A stretch of DNA of 64,000 nt, from NCBI GenBank assembly GCA_963680875.1, contig OY804580.1:114641534-114705533 (forward strand). Direction: 5' to 3'. Of the stretch, positions 45,501 through 56,600 are shown piece by piece. Position 1 is the stretch's first letter, and every line of letters begins with the position of its first letter. The notes under the pieces are model-generated. The model ran no database searches. It was not told the DNA's origin and worked only from the letters and a program-made list of their open reading frames with translations. This stretch comes from Bathymodiolus brooksi (taxonomy: Eukaryota; Mollusca; Bivalvia; Mytilida; Modiolidae). The translations under genes and the position numbers were made by a program.

Positions 45501-48500
45501 ACGTCATCTGGCATGCTCAAAGTCAATTAGAAGGTTTTGTTTTACGTTTATATATGTACTCTTCTGGAATAACCGTCATCTGGCATGCTCAAAGTCAATT
45601 AGTAGGTTTTGTTTTACGTTTATATATGTACTCCTCTGGAATAACCGTCATCTGGCATGCTCAAAGTCAATTAGTAGATTTTGTTTTACGTTTATATATG
45701 TATCTTGTGGAATAACCGTCATCTGACATGCTCAAAGTCAATTGGTAGATTTTATTTTACGTTTATATATGTACTCTTCTGGAATAACCGTCATCTGGCA
45801 TGCTCAAAGTCAATTAGAAGGTTTTGTTTTACGTTTATATATGTACTCTTCTGGAATAACCGTCATCTGGCATGCTCAAAGTCAATTAGAAGGTTTGTTT
45901 TACGTTTATATATGTACTCCTCTGGAATAACCGTCATCTGGCATGCTCAAAGTCAATTAGAAGGTTTTGCTTTACGTTTATATATGTACTCTTCTGGAAT
46001 AACCGTCATCTGGCATGCTCAAAGTCAATTAGTAGGTTTTGTTTTACGTTTATATATGTACTCTTCTGGAATAACCGTCATCTGGCATGCTCAAAGTCAA
46101 TTAGTAGATTTTCTTTTACGTTTATATATGTACTCTTCTGGAATAACCGTCATCTGGCATGCTCAAAGTCAATTAGTAGGTTTTGTTTTACGTTTATATA
46201 TGTACTCTTCTGGAATAACCGTCATCTGGCATGCTCAAAGTCAATTAGTAGATTTTCTTTTACGTTTATATATGTACTCTTCTGGAATAACCGTCATCTG
46301 GTATGCTCAAAGTCAATTAGTAGGTTTTGTTTTACGTTTATATATGTACTCTTCTGGAATAACCGTCATCTGGCATGCTCAAAGTCAATTAGTAGATTTG
46401 TTTTACGTTTATATATGTACTCTTGTTGAATAACCGTCATCTGGCATGCTCAAAGTCAATTAGTAGATTTTGTTTTACATTTATATATGTACTCTTCTGG
46501 AATAACCGTCATCTGGTATGCTCAAAGTCAATAAGTAGATTTTGTTTTACGTTTATATGTGTACTCTTCTAGAATAACCGTCATCTGGCATGCTCAAAGT
46601 CAATTAGTAGATTTTCTTTTACGTTTATATATGTACTCTTCTGGAAAAACCGTCATCTGGCATGCTCAAAGTCAATTAGTAGGTTTTCTTTTACGTTTAT
46701 ATATGTACTCTTCTGGAATAACCGTCATCTGGCATGCTCAAAGTCAATTAGTAGGTTTTGTTTTACGTTTATATATGTACTCTTCTGGAATAACCGTCAT
46801 CTGGCATGCTCAAAGTCAATTAGTAGATTTTCTTTTACGTTTATATATGTACTCTTCTGGAATAACCGTCATCTGGTATGCTCAAAGTCAATTAGTAGGT
46901 TTTGTTTTACGTTTATATATGTACTCTTCTGGAATAACCGTCATCTGGCATGCTCAAAGTCAATTAGTAGATTTGTTTTACGTTTATATATGTACTCTTG
47001 TGGAATAACCGTCATCTGGCATGCTCAAAGTCAATTAGTAGATTTTGTTTTACATTTATATATGTACTCTTCTGGAATAACCGTCATCTGGTATGCTCAA
47101 AGTCAATAAGTAGATTTTGTTTTACGTTTATATATGTACTCTTCTGGAAAAACCGTCATCTGGCATGCTCAAAGTCAATTAGTAGGTTTTCTTTTACGTT
47201 TATATATGTACTCTTCTGGAATAACCGTCATCTGGCATGCTCAAAGTCAATTAGTAGATTTTGTTTTACGTTTATATATGTACTCTTCTGGAATAACCGT
47301 CATCTGGCATGCTCAAAGTCAATTAGTAGGTTTTGTTTTAAGTTTATATATGTACTCCCCTGGAATAACCGTCATCTGGCATGCTCAAAGTCAATTAGTA
47401 GGTTTTCTTTTACGTTTATATGTGTACTCTTCTGGAATAACCGTCATCTGGCATGCTCAAAGTCAATTAGTAGATTTTCTTTTACGTTTATATATGTACT
47501 CTTCTGGAATAACCGTCATCTGGCATGCTCAAAGTCAATTAGTAGATTTTGTTTTACGTTCATATATGTACTCCTCTGGAATAACCGTCATTTGGCATGC
47601 TCAAAGTCAATTAGTAGGTTTTGTTTTACGTTTATATATGTACTCCTCTGGAATAACCATCATCTGGCATGCTCAAGGTCAATTAATAGGTTTTGTTTTA
47701 CGTTCATATATGTACTCTTCTGGAATAACCGTCATCTGGCATGCTCAAAGTCAATTAGTAGATTTGCTTTACCTTTATATATGTACTCTTCTGGAATAAC
47801 CGTCATCTGGCATGCTCAAAGTCAATTAGTAGATTTTCTTTTACGTTTATATATGTACTCCTCTGGAATAACCGTCATCTGGCATGCTCAAAGTCAATTA
47901 GTAGGTTTTCTTTTACGTTTATATATGTACTCCTCTGGAATAACCGTCATCTGGCATGCTCAAAGTCAATTAGTAGGTTTTCTTTTACGTTTATATATGT
48001 ACTCCTCTGGAATAACCGTCATCTGTCATGCTCTAAGTCAATTAGTAGGTTTTGTTTTACGTTTATATATGTACTCTTCTGGAATAACCGTCATCTGGCA
48101 TGCTCAAGGTCAATTAATAGGTTTTGTTTTACGTTCATATATGTACTCTTCTGGAATAACCGTCATCTGGCATGCTCAAAGTCAATTAGTAGATTTGCTT
48201 TACCTTTATATATGTACTCTTCTGGAATAACCGTCATCTGGCATGCTCAAAGTCAATTAGTAGATTTTCTTTTACGTTTATATATGTACTCATCTGGAAT
48301 AACCGTCATCTGGCATGCTCAAAGTCAATTAGTAGGTTTTCTTTTACGTTTATATATGTACTCCTCTGGAATAACCGTCATCTGGCATGCTCAAAGTCAA
48401 TTAGTAGGTTTTCTTTTACGTTTATATATGTACTCCTCTGGAATAACCGTCATCTGGCATGCTCAAAGTCAATTAGTAGGTTTTCTTTTACGTTTATATA

Positions 48501-49514
48501 TGTACTCCTCTGGAATAACCGTCATCTGGCATGCTCAAAGTCAATTAGTAGGTTGTGTTTTACGTTTATATATGTACTCCTCTGGAATAACCGTCATTTG
48601 GCATGCTCAAAGTCAATTAGTAGGTTTTGTTTTACGTTTATATATGTACTCCTCTGGAATAACCGTCATCTGGCATGCTCAAGGTCAATTAATAGGTTTT
48701 GTTTTACGTTCATATATGTACTCTTCTGGAATAACCGTCATCTGGCATGCTCAAAGTCAATTAGTAGATTTGCTTTACCTTTATATATGTACTCTTCTGG
48801 AATAACCGTCATCTGGCATGCTCAAAGTCAATTAGTAGATTTTCTTTTACGTTTATATATGTACTCCTCTGGAATAACCGTCATCTGGCATGCTCAAAGT
48901 CAATTAGTAGGTTTTCTTTTACGTTTATATATGTACTCCTCTGGAATAACCGTCATCTGGCATGCTCAAAGTCAATTAGTAGGTTGTGTTTTACGTTTAT
49001 ATATGTACTCATCTGGAATAACCGTCATTTGGCATGCTCAAAGTCAATTAGTAGGTTTTGTTTTACGTTTATATATGTACTCCTCTGGAATAACCGTCAT
49101 CTGGCATGCTCAAGGTCAATTAATAGGTTTTGTTTTACGTTCATATATGTACTCTTCTGGAATAACCGTCATCTGGCATGCTCAAAGTCAATTAGTAGAT
49201 TTGCTTTACCTTTATATATGTACTCTTCTGGAATAACCGTCATCTGGCATGCTCAAAGTCAATTAGTAGATTTTCTTTTACGTTTATATATGTACTCCTC
49301 TGGAATAACCGTCATCTGGCATGCTCAAAGTCAATTAGTAGGTTGTGTTTTACGTTTATATATGTACTCCTCTGGAATAACCGTCATCTGGCATGCTCAA
49401 AGTCAATTAGTAGGTTGTGTTTTACGTTTATATATGTACTCCTCTGGAATAACCGTCATCTGGCATGCTCAAAGTCAATTAGTAGATTTTGTTTTACGTT
49501 TATATATGTATCTT
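33510..49514 (+). repeat. Giant 72-bp satellite, about 222 copies
   Basis: The unit starts TACTCTTCTGGAATAACCGT and continues with CATCTGGCATGCTCAAAGTC, AATTAGTAGATTTTGTTTTA and CGTTTATATATG. Variants alternate at fixed sites: GTCATCTGG/TTCATCTGT/ATCATCTG, TAGATT/TAGGTT/GAAGG, GTTTTAC/CTTTTAC, CTT/CTC. Long blocks are repeated nearly exactly. As 72 is 24 codons and the unit has no stop in two forward frames, it yields overlapping frames of up to 723 codons. Single-T deletions break these about once per block. There is no sign of selection for coding. Confidence 0.97.
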
Positions 49515-49774
49515 GTTTTAGTGTATCCAGATTTTACATCTACTTTTAAATATATTTTGTCTTGCATTCGTCTCAATGAATTTTTCTCTCAAATGTTGTT
49601 TGTTTTTTAATTCAGAAACTGAAACTATCAAACTAAGTTCTGATTCGAGTTTATTTATTTCCAATCAATTTGATGACTAGTTTGACGAGTTATTTATTTA
49701 GTTGTCAGGTACAAATTGTGGAAATGTTGAATTTAATGGGATGTTATGTATTTGAATCAAATGAAAATCAAAGA
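49515..49774. other. Flank of the giant array, nothing recognised
   Basis: Return to AT-rich non-repetitive sequence after the last partial unit. Confidence 0.5.
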
Positions 49775-49960
49775 ATACCACACTGTAGGAACAGTTTCAA
49801 AATTAAATAGAAAAACAAAGAATACCACACTGTAGGAACAGTTTCAAAATCTAATAGAAAAACAAAGAATACCACACTGTAGGAACAGTTTCAAAATCTA
49901 ATAGAAAAACAAAGAATACCACACTGTAGGAACAGTTTCAAATTCAAATAGAAAAATAGT
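49775..49960 (+). repeat. 47-bp tandem repeat, four copies
   Basis: The unit contains ATACCACACTGTAGGAACAG then TTTCAAAATCTAATAGAAAA; copies start at 49775, 49822, 49869 and 49916. Single-copy relatives appear near 50690 and 61220 ('cagttccaaagtccaatag', 'agtttcaaaatccaatag'). Confidence 0.94.
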
Positions 49961-50216
49961 TGAAAGTTTTATAGGTGACTCATTTATTATTTTTCATTAA
50001 TCAAAGAAAATGTAAATTTCAAGACGATTATTTCTTTGTGATAGTAGGAGATGTTGGTAACATTTTTTTAATTTTGTTTATCAAATATCAAAATTTACAT
50101 CATCATAAATAATTTTGTATTGCCTTATATTCATTTTTATTGAATAATTTGTGTACTATGCAAGTTTATCATTGTGTGTATTATCATTTTGTAATTATCA
50201 ACTTGTAACATCACAT

Positions 50217-50392
50217 GGGGATATTGTGAACTCATCCATGACCATGGATGATATTGTGAATCCATCCATGACCATGGGAATATTTAAATCCGCCAATTAT
50301 CATAGATGCTATTGTGACTCCATCCATGACCATGGGGGATAGTGTGAATCCATCCATGAGCATGGGGGATCTTGTGAATCCATCCATGACCA
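50217..50392 (+). repeat. Irregular 33-35-bp tandem repeat, about five copies
   Basis: The unit contains GGATATTGTGAATCCATCCA then TGACCATG. One diverged copy has AATTATCATAGATGC. CCATGACCATGG-type inverted symmetry lies in each unit. Confidence 0.85.
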
Positions 50393-51129
50393 TATAATTT
50401 TAGAGAGATAACATTATTTAAATCATTGAAACAAGAAAACAAGCTTAACCTTCTATACTCAAATCGTTTGAATGCTTTTTTTGTATATTCCTATTTTTGA
50501 TATTCACATGTAAAGCAAAACTTATCATTCAATTCATGTGTAAATCCATTGAAATTTGTATCATTTTCTTGTATTCATGTTGAGTTTCCATTTCATTATA
50601 ATACTTGTTAATTACTATTAAATAGAATGTGAGTTTGATGTACATACACACATACATACAAATTTGAAATAATAAAATGAAAAACGCTGTCGGAACAGTT
50701 CCAAAGTCCAATAGTAAAATCGTAGAAAGACGCAAGATTAATACCCCTAGCATATAGATCACAGCCCACTTTCCTGTCTTGGTACAGACACTTAAATAAA
50801 AAGCTTGGTGTATTATGGCATTAACCTGCCATCCTCTCTTGTCATGGTCTCCATGGTAACATGTGACTATGATCCAATGACAAACTTAGTTGGGGGAAAT
50901 ACCATGACCAACTTGAATTATATCAATAAACACGTAATGTATTAAGATTGTGTATTAAATTTTATTTTACAAATATTCCAAACGATTATACTGATGCATA
51001 ATAAAAGAGTCTTAAGTTGATATGACCTTTAATTCGACCTCGAAATATTCAAGAGTTCGAGTAATCAGTGGTAAGTAAGATCAACCTCTATTGTAATGAT
51101 CTATATTTTTATGTTGATTTGTCAAATAT
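50393..51129. other. Intergenic AT-rich stretch
   Basis: Apart from a short family E-like piece near 50690-50830, I see nothing. Confidence 0.5.
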
Positions 51130-51272
51130 ATCGACTTATCCGACTTCGAGATAACCAGGTACGACTTTATTTGATTACGAGATAACAAGGTACGACTTTA
51201 TTTGATTACGAGATAACCAGGTACGACTTTATTTGATTACGAGATAACCAAGTACGACTTTATTTGATTACT
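51130..51272 (+). repeat. 31-bp tandem repeat, four copies
   Basis: The unit is GAGATAACCAGGTACGACTT then TATTTGATTAC. It is unrelated in sequence to the 31-bp array in intron 2. Confidence 0.92.
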
Positions 51273-51819
51273 TTGTATTATGTCAGTAAATATTTGTAAA
51301 TAAAGATTCCATGGTTTTCCATGTTTTACATATTGATGCTTAATTTGTCACTGTTTTTGTTGTAATGCAGTTTTGTCATAATAAAACATTTTATTTCTAT
51401 TTCAGTTCAGTTGTTATTTTTTCTACTACATTAATACCCTACATACCTGTCAAGTCTCACGCTTTCAGCATGAGAATCACGCTTCAGGGCATTAAATCAC
51501 GCTCTCACACTCATCCCCATTATTCTCACGCTAACACAAACATCGACGAATTGAAAAAAATCATTAAACATAATAAAGCTGCCTAAACAGAATTGATTCG
51601 CTAAATACGGAAATTCGGATCCGTTAGCGATTTCCTTTAAGTGTATTTCTGTCACATCTGCTTACCTTTTACAAAACGGTATCAAAGAACCAGATTAGAA
51701 GTAACAAGTTAAGTGGAGAGCGAATATTCAACTGCGTGTGAACCAGGCATTCCTGCAAAAAGCGGCACAAAAAGCTACGGTAATCGAAGCTGTTGTATAT
51801 ATTACAACATTTTATTCCA
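51273..51819. other. Intergenic stretch
   Basis: It contains a CTCACGCT-rich segment (about 51450-51540) that looks like a small dispersed repeat; otherwise nothing recognised. Confidence 0.4.
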
Positions 51820-51975
51820 AGAAGAGTTTGAAGATACCAAAGAGGAAATCAAAATCCGTAAATCGACGAAGAACAGACATCACAATGGCCAAACGAAAAA
51901 GGACAAAAGGACAAATAACGATCTACGAAACATTACACATAAAATTATGGTCTATACAAATGATGTAGCAAAAAT
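51820..51975 (+). repeat. Family A partial copy
   Basis: CAAGAAGAGTTTGAAGATAC, AAATCAAAATCCGTAAATCG and ATGGCCAAACGAAAAAGGAC. Confidence 0.8.
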
Positions 51976-52689
51976 CCAATGAAGGCTTCAAGCTCTCACA
52001 TATATTTTGTATTGGTGGTTCGTTCTCGGGAATTTAGTTGTGCTCATCATGGTGAAGCTGATATAAAGTGACAATGTGATAACACAAAATCAGATACCAT
52101 GGGATAAGTGGGGAGCTTTCTATGTAGATAACGCCTCTGTGAATATGGGTAAAAGAAGCTAAATTTAAGGTAGGGTACTGGTGAACAACCCGGATGTGTA
52201 CTTTGTTGGCTGTCCCTGTCTTATGACACATAATGGAGCTTTTCTGGGGATTCTGTCAGTTCTGGATTTAATGTTGAGGATTTAGTTGTAGATCTAGATT
52301 TCTATATTACTGGTTTGACAAAGGTACAAAGCATAAAAACGAATTAAACGAGTTTTACGTATTTTGTGATACAACATATTTAACAGGTTTTGAAGCATCT
52401 ATCCACGCGATGACTTAGCTCGGAAAAGGCGATTTCACGTACGTTGGAAATGTACCAGCCCTTGAAAAATGTTTTTGTCAGGTTAAAAAAGGGAGCCAAG
52501 GTTTAAACCACTAACAAAACTGTTCTGCAGAATCAGCATGCTCTATCTAGCTTCTGGAGTGGGGACAGGGGAGTGGGCGTCGCCTTCAAGACAGCCTACT
52601 CTCACTCTGAGACACCAAAAACCCTTGACAGCTCTGACCCTCTATATCAATATATAGCAAAACTAACGATTTATGATAAATGTGCTTGT
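51976..52689. other. Intergenic stretch, nothing recognised
   Basis: Mixed-composition sequence with no exon or repeat that I can support. Confidence 0.45.
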
Positions 52690-52955
52690 TTGTTTGATGG
52701 TGCTTAACGCCACTTTCAACAATAGTTCAGTTATATCGTGGCGGTCAGTTATATTTGTAGAGGAAACCGGAGGACCTGGAGGAAATAACTGACCTGTCGC
52801 AAGTCACTGACAAACTTAATCACATAATGTACACCTCCCACTGATCAAGATTCGAACTCACGAAATCAGTGATGATATGCACTGATAGGCACTGCTTGCA
52901 TAGGTAGTTGTAAATCCAACTACCATACGACCACAGCCACCACAGATCCTTGATA
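52690..52955 (-). mobile_element. Family D SINE, minus strand
   Basis: On the minus strand: head 'gtggctgtggtcgtatgg', 'cgtgagttcgaatcttgatc' (B box), GTGATTAAGTTTGTCAGTGA, CTTGCGACAGGTCAGTTAT, and the 3' end TTGAAAGTGGCGTTAAGCAC. It lies just downstream of the minus-strand gene. Confidence 0.85.
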
Positions 52956-53077
52956 AATGTATGCTTCATCTATTATATTAATGTTTCCATAACGACGAAT
53001 GATCAGTACAATGTTTGAAAAGACTTCCGAGTAAAGTGATGACAATAAAACTACACAAACCTAATGGGTATTTATTT

Positions 53078-53668
53078 TTATCTTGGAACCAATGTCATTA
53101 TTTCATGAAGGCAACTCGTCACCATATTTAGTGTTCCAACACACAAATAAGTCCTATATATATAATGGTGGATACCGGTTCCATGAGGTCTCTTGTAAAA
53201 CACTGCGTTAAATTTAGCGGTTGTATCATCGAACGATCCCAGTGAGAAGTAATGGTGGTCGTATACAACCCTTCTATCTGTGTCCTGTCCCACGGGTACA
53301 TACGCTCCTAACGCATGCTGGTGGTCAGCTGTTGACAATATGATCGGTAAGCTATTGGAATGATAGTTTTCTGCCAGTCGAGTCTTAGCATTAAAGGTGA
53401 AAGATTTAGTAAATTCATATGTCATATAAACGGCGGGTGCTTCCATCTGAATGTAGAGCGTATCCTGAGGCCAGTTACCAGCAATAGTAAAGTTAGAATT
53501 AAACTCAATGCAATTCTTTAGACCATGTGTTCCCACTGTTACTTTCTTAGAGAGTGGATAATCATATCTTGTCCTGTAGCCATTACGTATTGGACATAGT
53601 TTGCCATAGTTACAATTGTGATGAGTTCCGGAAGTTGGCTCTACTGGTTTCCAAAATGCAGCATGTAC
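53078..53668 (-). CDS. Secreted-protein gene exon 4 and stop (residues 211-406)
   Basis: It starts VHAAFWKPVEPTSG after acceptor CTCTAG and ends MTLVPR then TAA. Cysteines at 229, 235, 263, 386 and 396 suggest an extracellular fold. AATAAA overlaps the bases just after the stop (complement of 53071-53076), unusually close for a poly(A) signal. Confidence 0.9.
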   Translation of the reverse strand, partial: VHAAFWKPVEPTSGTHHNCNYGKLCPIRNGYRTRYDYPLSKKVTVGTHGLKNCIEFNSNFTIAGNWPQDTLYIQMEAPAVYMTYEFTKSFTFNAKTRLAENYHSNSLPIILSTADHQHALGAYVPVGQDTDRRVVYDHHYFSLGSFDDTTAKFNAVFYKRPHGTGIHHYIYRTYLCVGTLNMVTSCLHEIMTLVPR

Positions 53669-56600
53669 CTAGAGTAAAAAAGGACAAAATAACATATGAG
53701 TAATTTATGAATTAAATACGGTGACCGTCATTGCCGCGACCGCTTGATAGTATGATAAACATCTACTAAACATATTTAGTTCCCGTCCGTTGCGAATGGT
53801 AATCAAAAAAGGTTTAAAGCAAGAAAGTGCATCTGTGACCTTCAGCAGATCGGTTATCTTATTTTCAGAAGCCGCAAATGAAAGGACAGAAAAGGCCAAC
53901 AGTAAAAGGAACAAGACAGAAAGTAGTCCACAAGACACTGCACATAAAACTATAAAGTGAACAGCAAGAACCATACGAAAAAAATTGGGTGTCTACTCAG
54001 GTGATCTGGAAGGGTAATCAGTTCCTGCTCTACTGGTGACACCCGTCGTGCTAAAATTCGGTGAACGATGAAAGAAGAACGGGATGGTCTCAACGACAAC
54101 CGGAATATTTCCGTAACGGCTAACCAGGTCACGATGGCGACCGCAACACCATCAAAGTGATGACTTCCACTTCTCAGTAGTTTCTTTGTTAGCAGCAACC
54201 CCATCAAGGAAATCATAATAGGAAACAAATCTCTGGGATATTGTATCGACTGAAAGATATATACTCCACATGCAGGTACTGTTGAAATGTTGCTTCTTCA
54301 TGGCAGAAAGTGGAGTCAATCATCACAAAAACATTAATAAATATGTTCAAAGTCTGATCATTTATTTTGTCATAATAAAAATGGTAGATCCATTTATTTT
54401 GTCATATAATTTTTAGATTCGGGTGTAAATTCATATCAATACTGGTACCATGTCAGATAGTGTAGCAAGGTAACAGTTGTTGTTCTTACCTGGCTTGTCA
54501 AAACATTATTATTGACATGTATCCAATCAATGTGGGTATGTGTAGTAGTATGAGTGCTATCACACAAACCACCTGCTTCTGTTGGGTTGTAGCATTCGGT
54601 GTATTTGTTTGTGTTGCAAGCCATTTGCATCTGTCTGCCATGGTCTCTGGAGTTAATGAATTCTTTGTTGTTCCATGAGAGACTGTCTATTGCTCCTCCC
54701 GTGCGTCTTGATCCACTTAGATATATGTCATTACTATTGACTGTCCATCGTCCGTCATATTCGTGATTGTTAGTGAACAAAAGACCAATACGATGTTCTG
54801 TGTGATGGTACCGTAAATAATGATCGATGGCCGCTCTATAATTGCTACCAAAGGCCTTTAGGAGGTCAGGGTATCTGTTATTATAGACAAAAATATTTTG
54901 AAAATACTGAAAACAATTTGTCATAAAATGAAAAACTACAATACCACACAAATCAAATATGAAAAATGTTCACTTACCTGGCTTTTCAATAAAAGGTGAC
55001 AGCGTTAAACTAGTTTTTTTGTGCCGAAACATCACATTTTAGTAAAATGATGCAGTCATGCAAGTACTTTCCACGTCTGAGTAAAATGCCAATCCTCACA
55101 AAGGAGTTCATACGTAGCAATTTCTGAATACAGTTTACCGATTTCGTCCATCCATATACGTAGTTTATGAGTCATCGGCTTTTTTTCTATATTACTAATA
55201 TCCATGTACAAATTCTGATGCACGAAGAATACATATATTATGTATAAAGTTCAAGACTAGTTCTCAACTGCCCTAACCTTCCGACAGACACGCCCAATGG
55301 TTGTCTGGAACGTACAAGTCTCCATTCGAGTGCATGCCAAGATGTACTCGATACAACCTTTTGTGTAAGTGATATACATCAGGTCGGTGACAATATGCGG
55401 GTACACCTATAAAACTTATCAACATGATAGTGGCGTTTAAACTCCATAATCAATAATATCTATTGACTTCATGTGTTTTATATGGTTCTAAATTTATTGT
55501 GGTTGTCATGTAAAAATGTATTTATTGTTGCCACAACCAACAGATGACAACAACAATGTCCATTAATGGAGCATGTTTTACTTAATTTATACGTAAAACC
55601 TTCGCGGAAAATGGCGGATGTTGAAACTTACACGGCTTGCGCTTTATTTTCTTAAGTTTGTCGTCGTTCTGTTATCAATTTTTATTTTCAGAACATCCCT
55701 GTCATCACTTAGATATACATTATCGATGAGGTCATGTCTGTTTAAAATTAATACATTGTATTTTTTCTTGTTTCAACAAAGATGAGCAGGAATAGTGGGG
55801 CTGGAAGCTGACAGAATATTTCATTTGATGATACAAGCACCAAAATTGGCCAGGAGCTTCATTTTGGTCTATAATTTGGGATGGAAAATAAATAGTTGGC
55901 CACCTAAATTTTTATCTTTACCAAGATGGCCGCCATCTTTAAAAGATGGCACCGTTTTCCTGCCTATGGCATATAAAAGAAATGTTGTTAAATGTAAAAT
56001 GTTTCAATGATTGATGTTTTCATGACGTGAAGGGGGTAATTAAATGTTATTACTGCTGAAGAGGCTCAATGAAAATTATTTGACTGCGCATGCGCGAATT
56101 GTTGGCTTAAATCCCTTCTGAACAAGTGCAGCTGCAGAGCGCAGTGCAAGTCAACCCAGATCGGAAACATTTACAGTTTCCAGAACAATTATTTTTGCAT
56201 CCGCACTTCAGAAGTTCCTGAAAGGATGCAGCAATAGGCGCCAAAGATGTCCAGTGTGGTACCCAAACGTCATTCTCTTTTTTCCATCCCAAATTTGATG
56301 GCGTAGGTAAAATTTGAATGCGGCTCAACGCCTGACCCCAAGTATAACCAGCTTGCAAAACATACCTTTTAACATGTTGCACCAGAGCTGCTGATGAAAG
56401 AGGGACAGCGTGGTACTGACGTTGCTTACGAGCAAATAATTATAGGCGAGCCTCATCAAATTTATTTGTTTCACTTGCCCGGTCGTACATGATCACCACA
56501 AATTATTCAATGATGCTAAACTCGTCGTCTGTAATTGAGCTGACTGGACCACTGAGACGAGTGAATACCTCAGTAGCAGCTTGAAACACATTCCATGTCT

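Noticed and set aside
53705..54228. Two minus-strand frames of about 90 codons between exons 3 and 4 of the secreted-protein gene
   Set aside because: They overlap the family A repeat within the intron and do not fit the splice phases.
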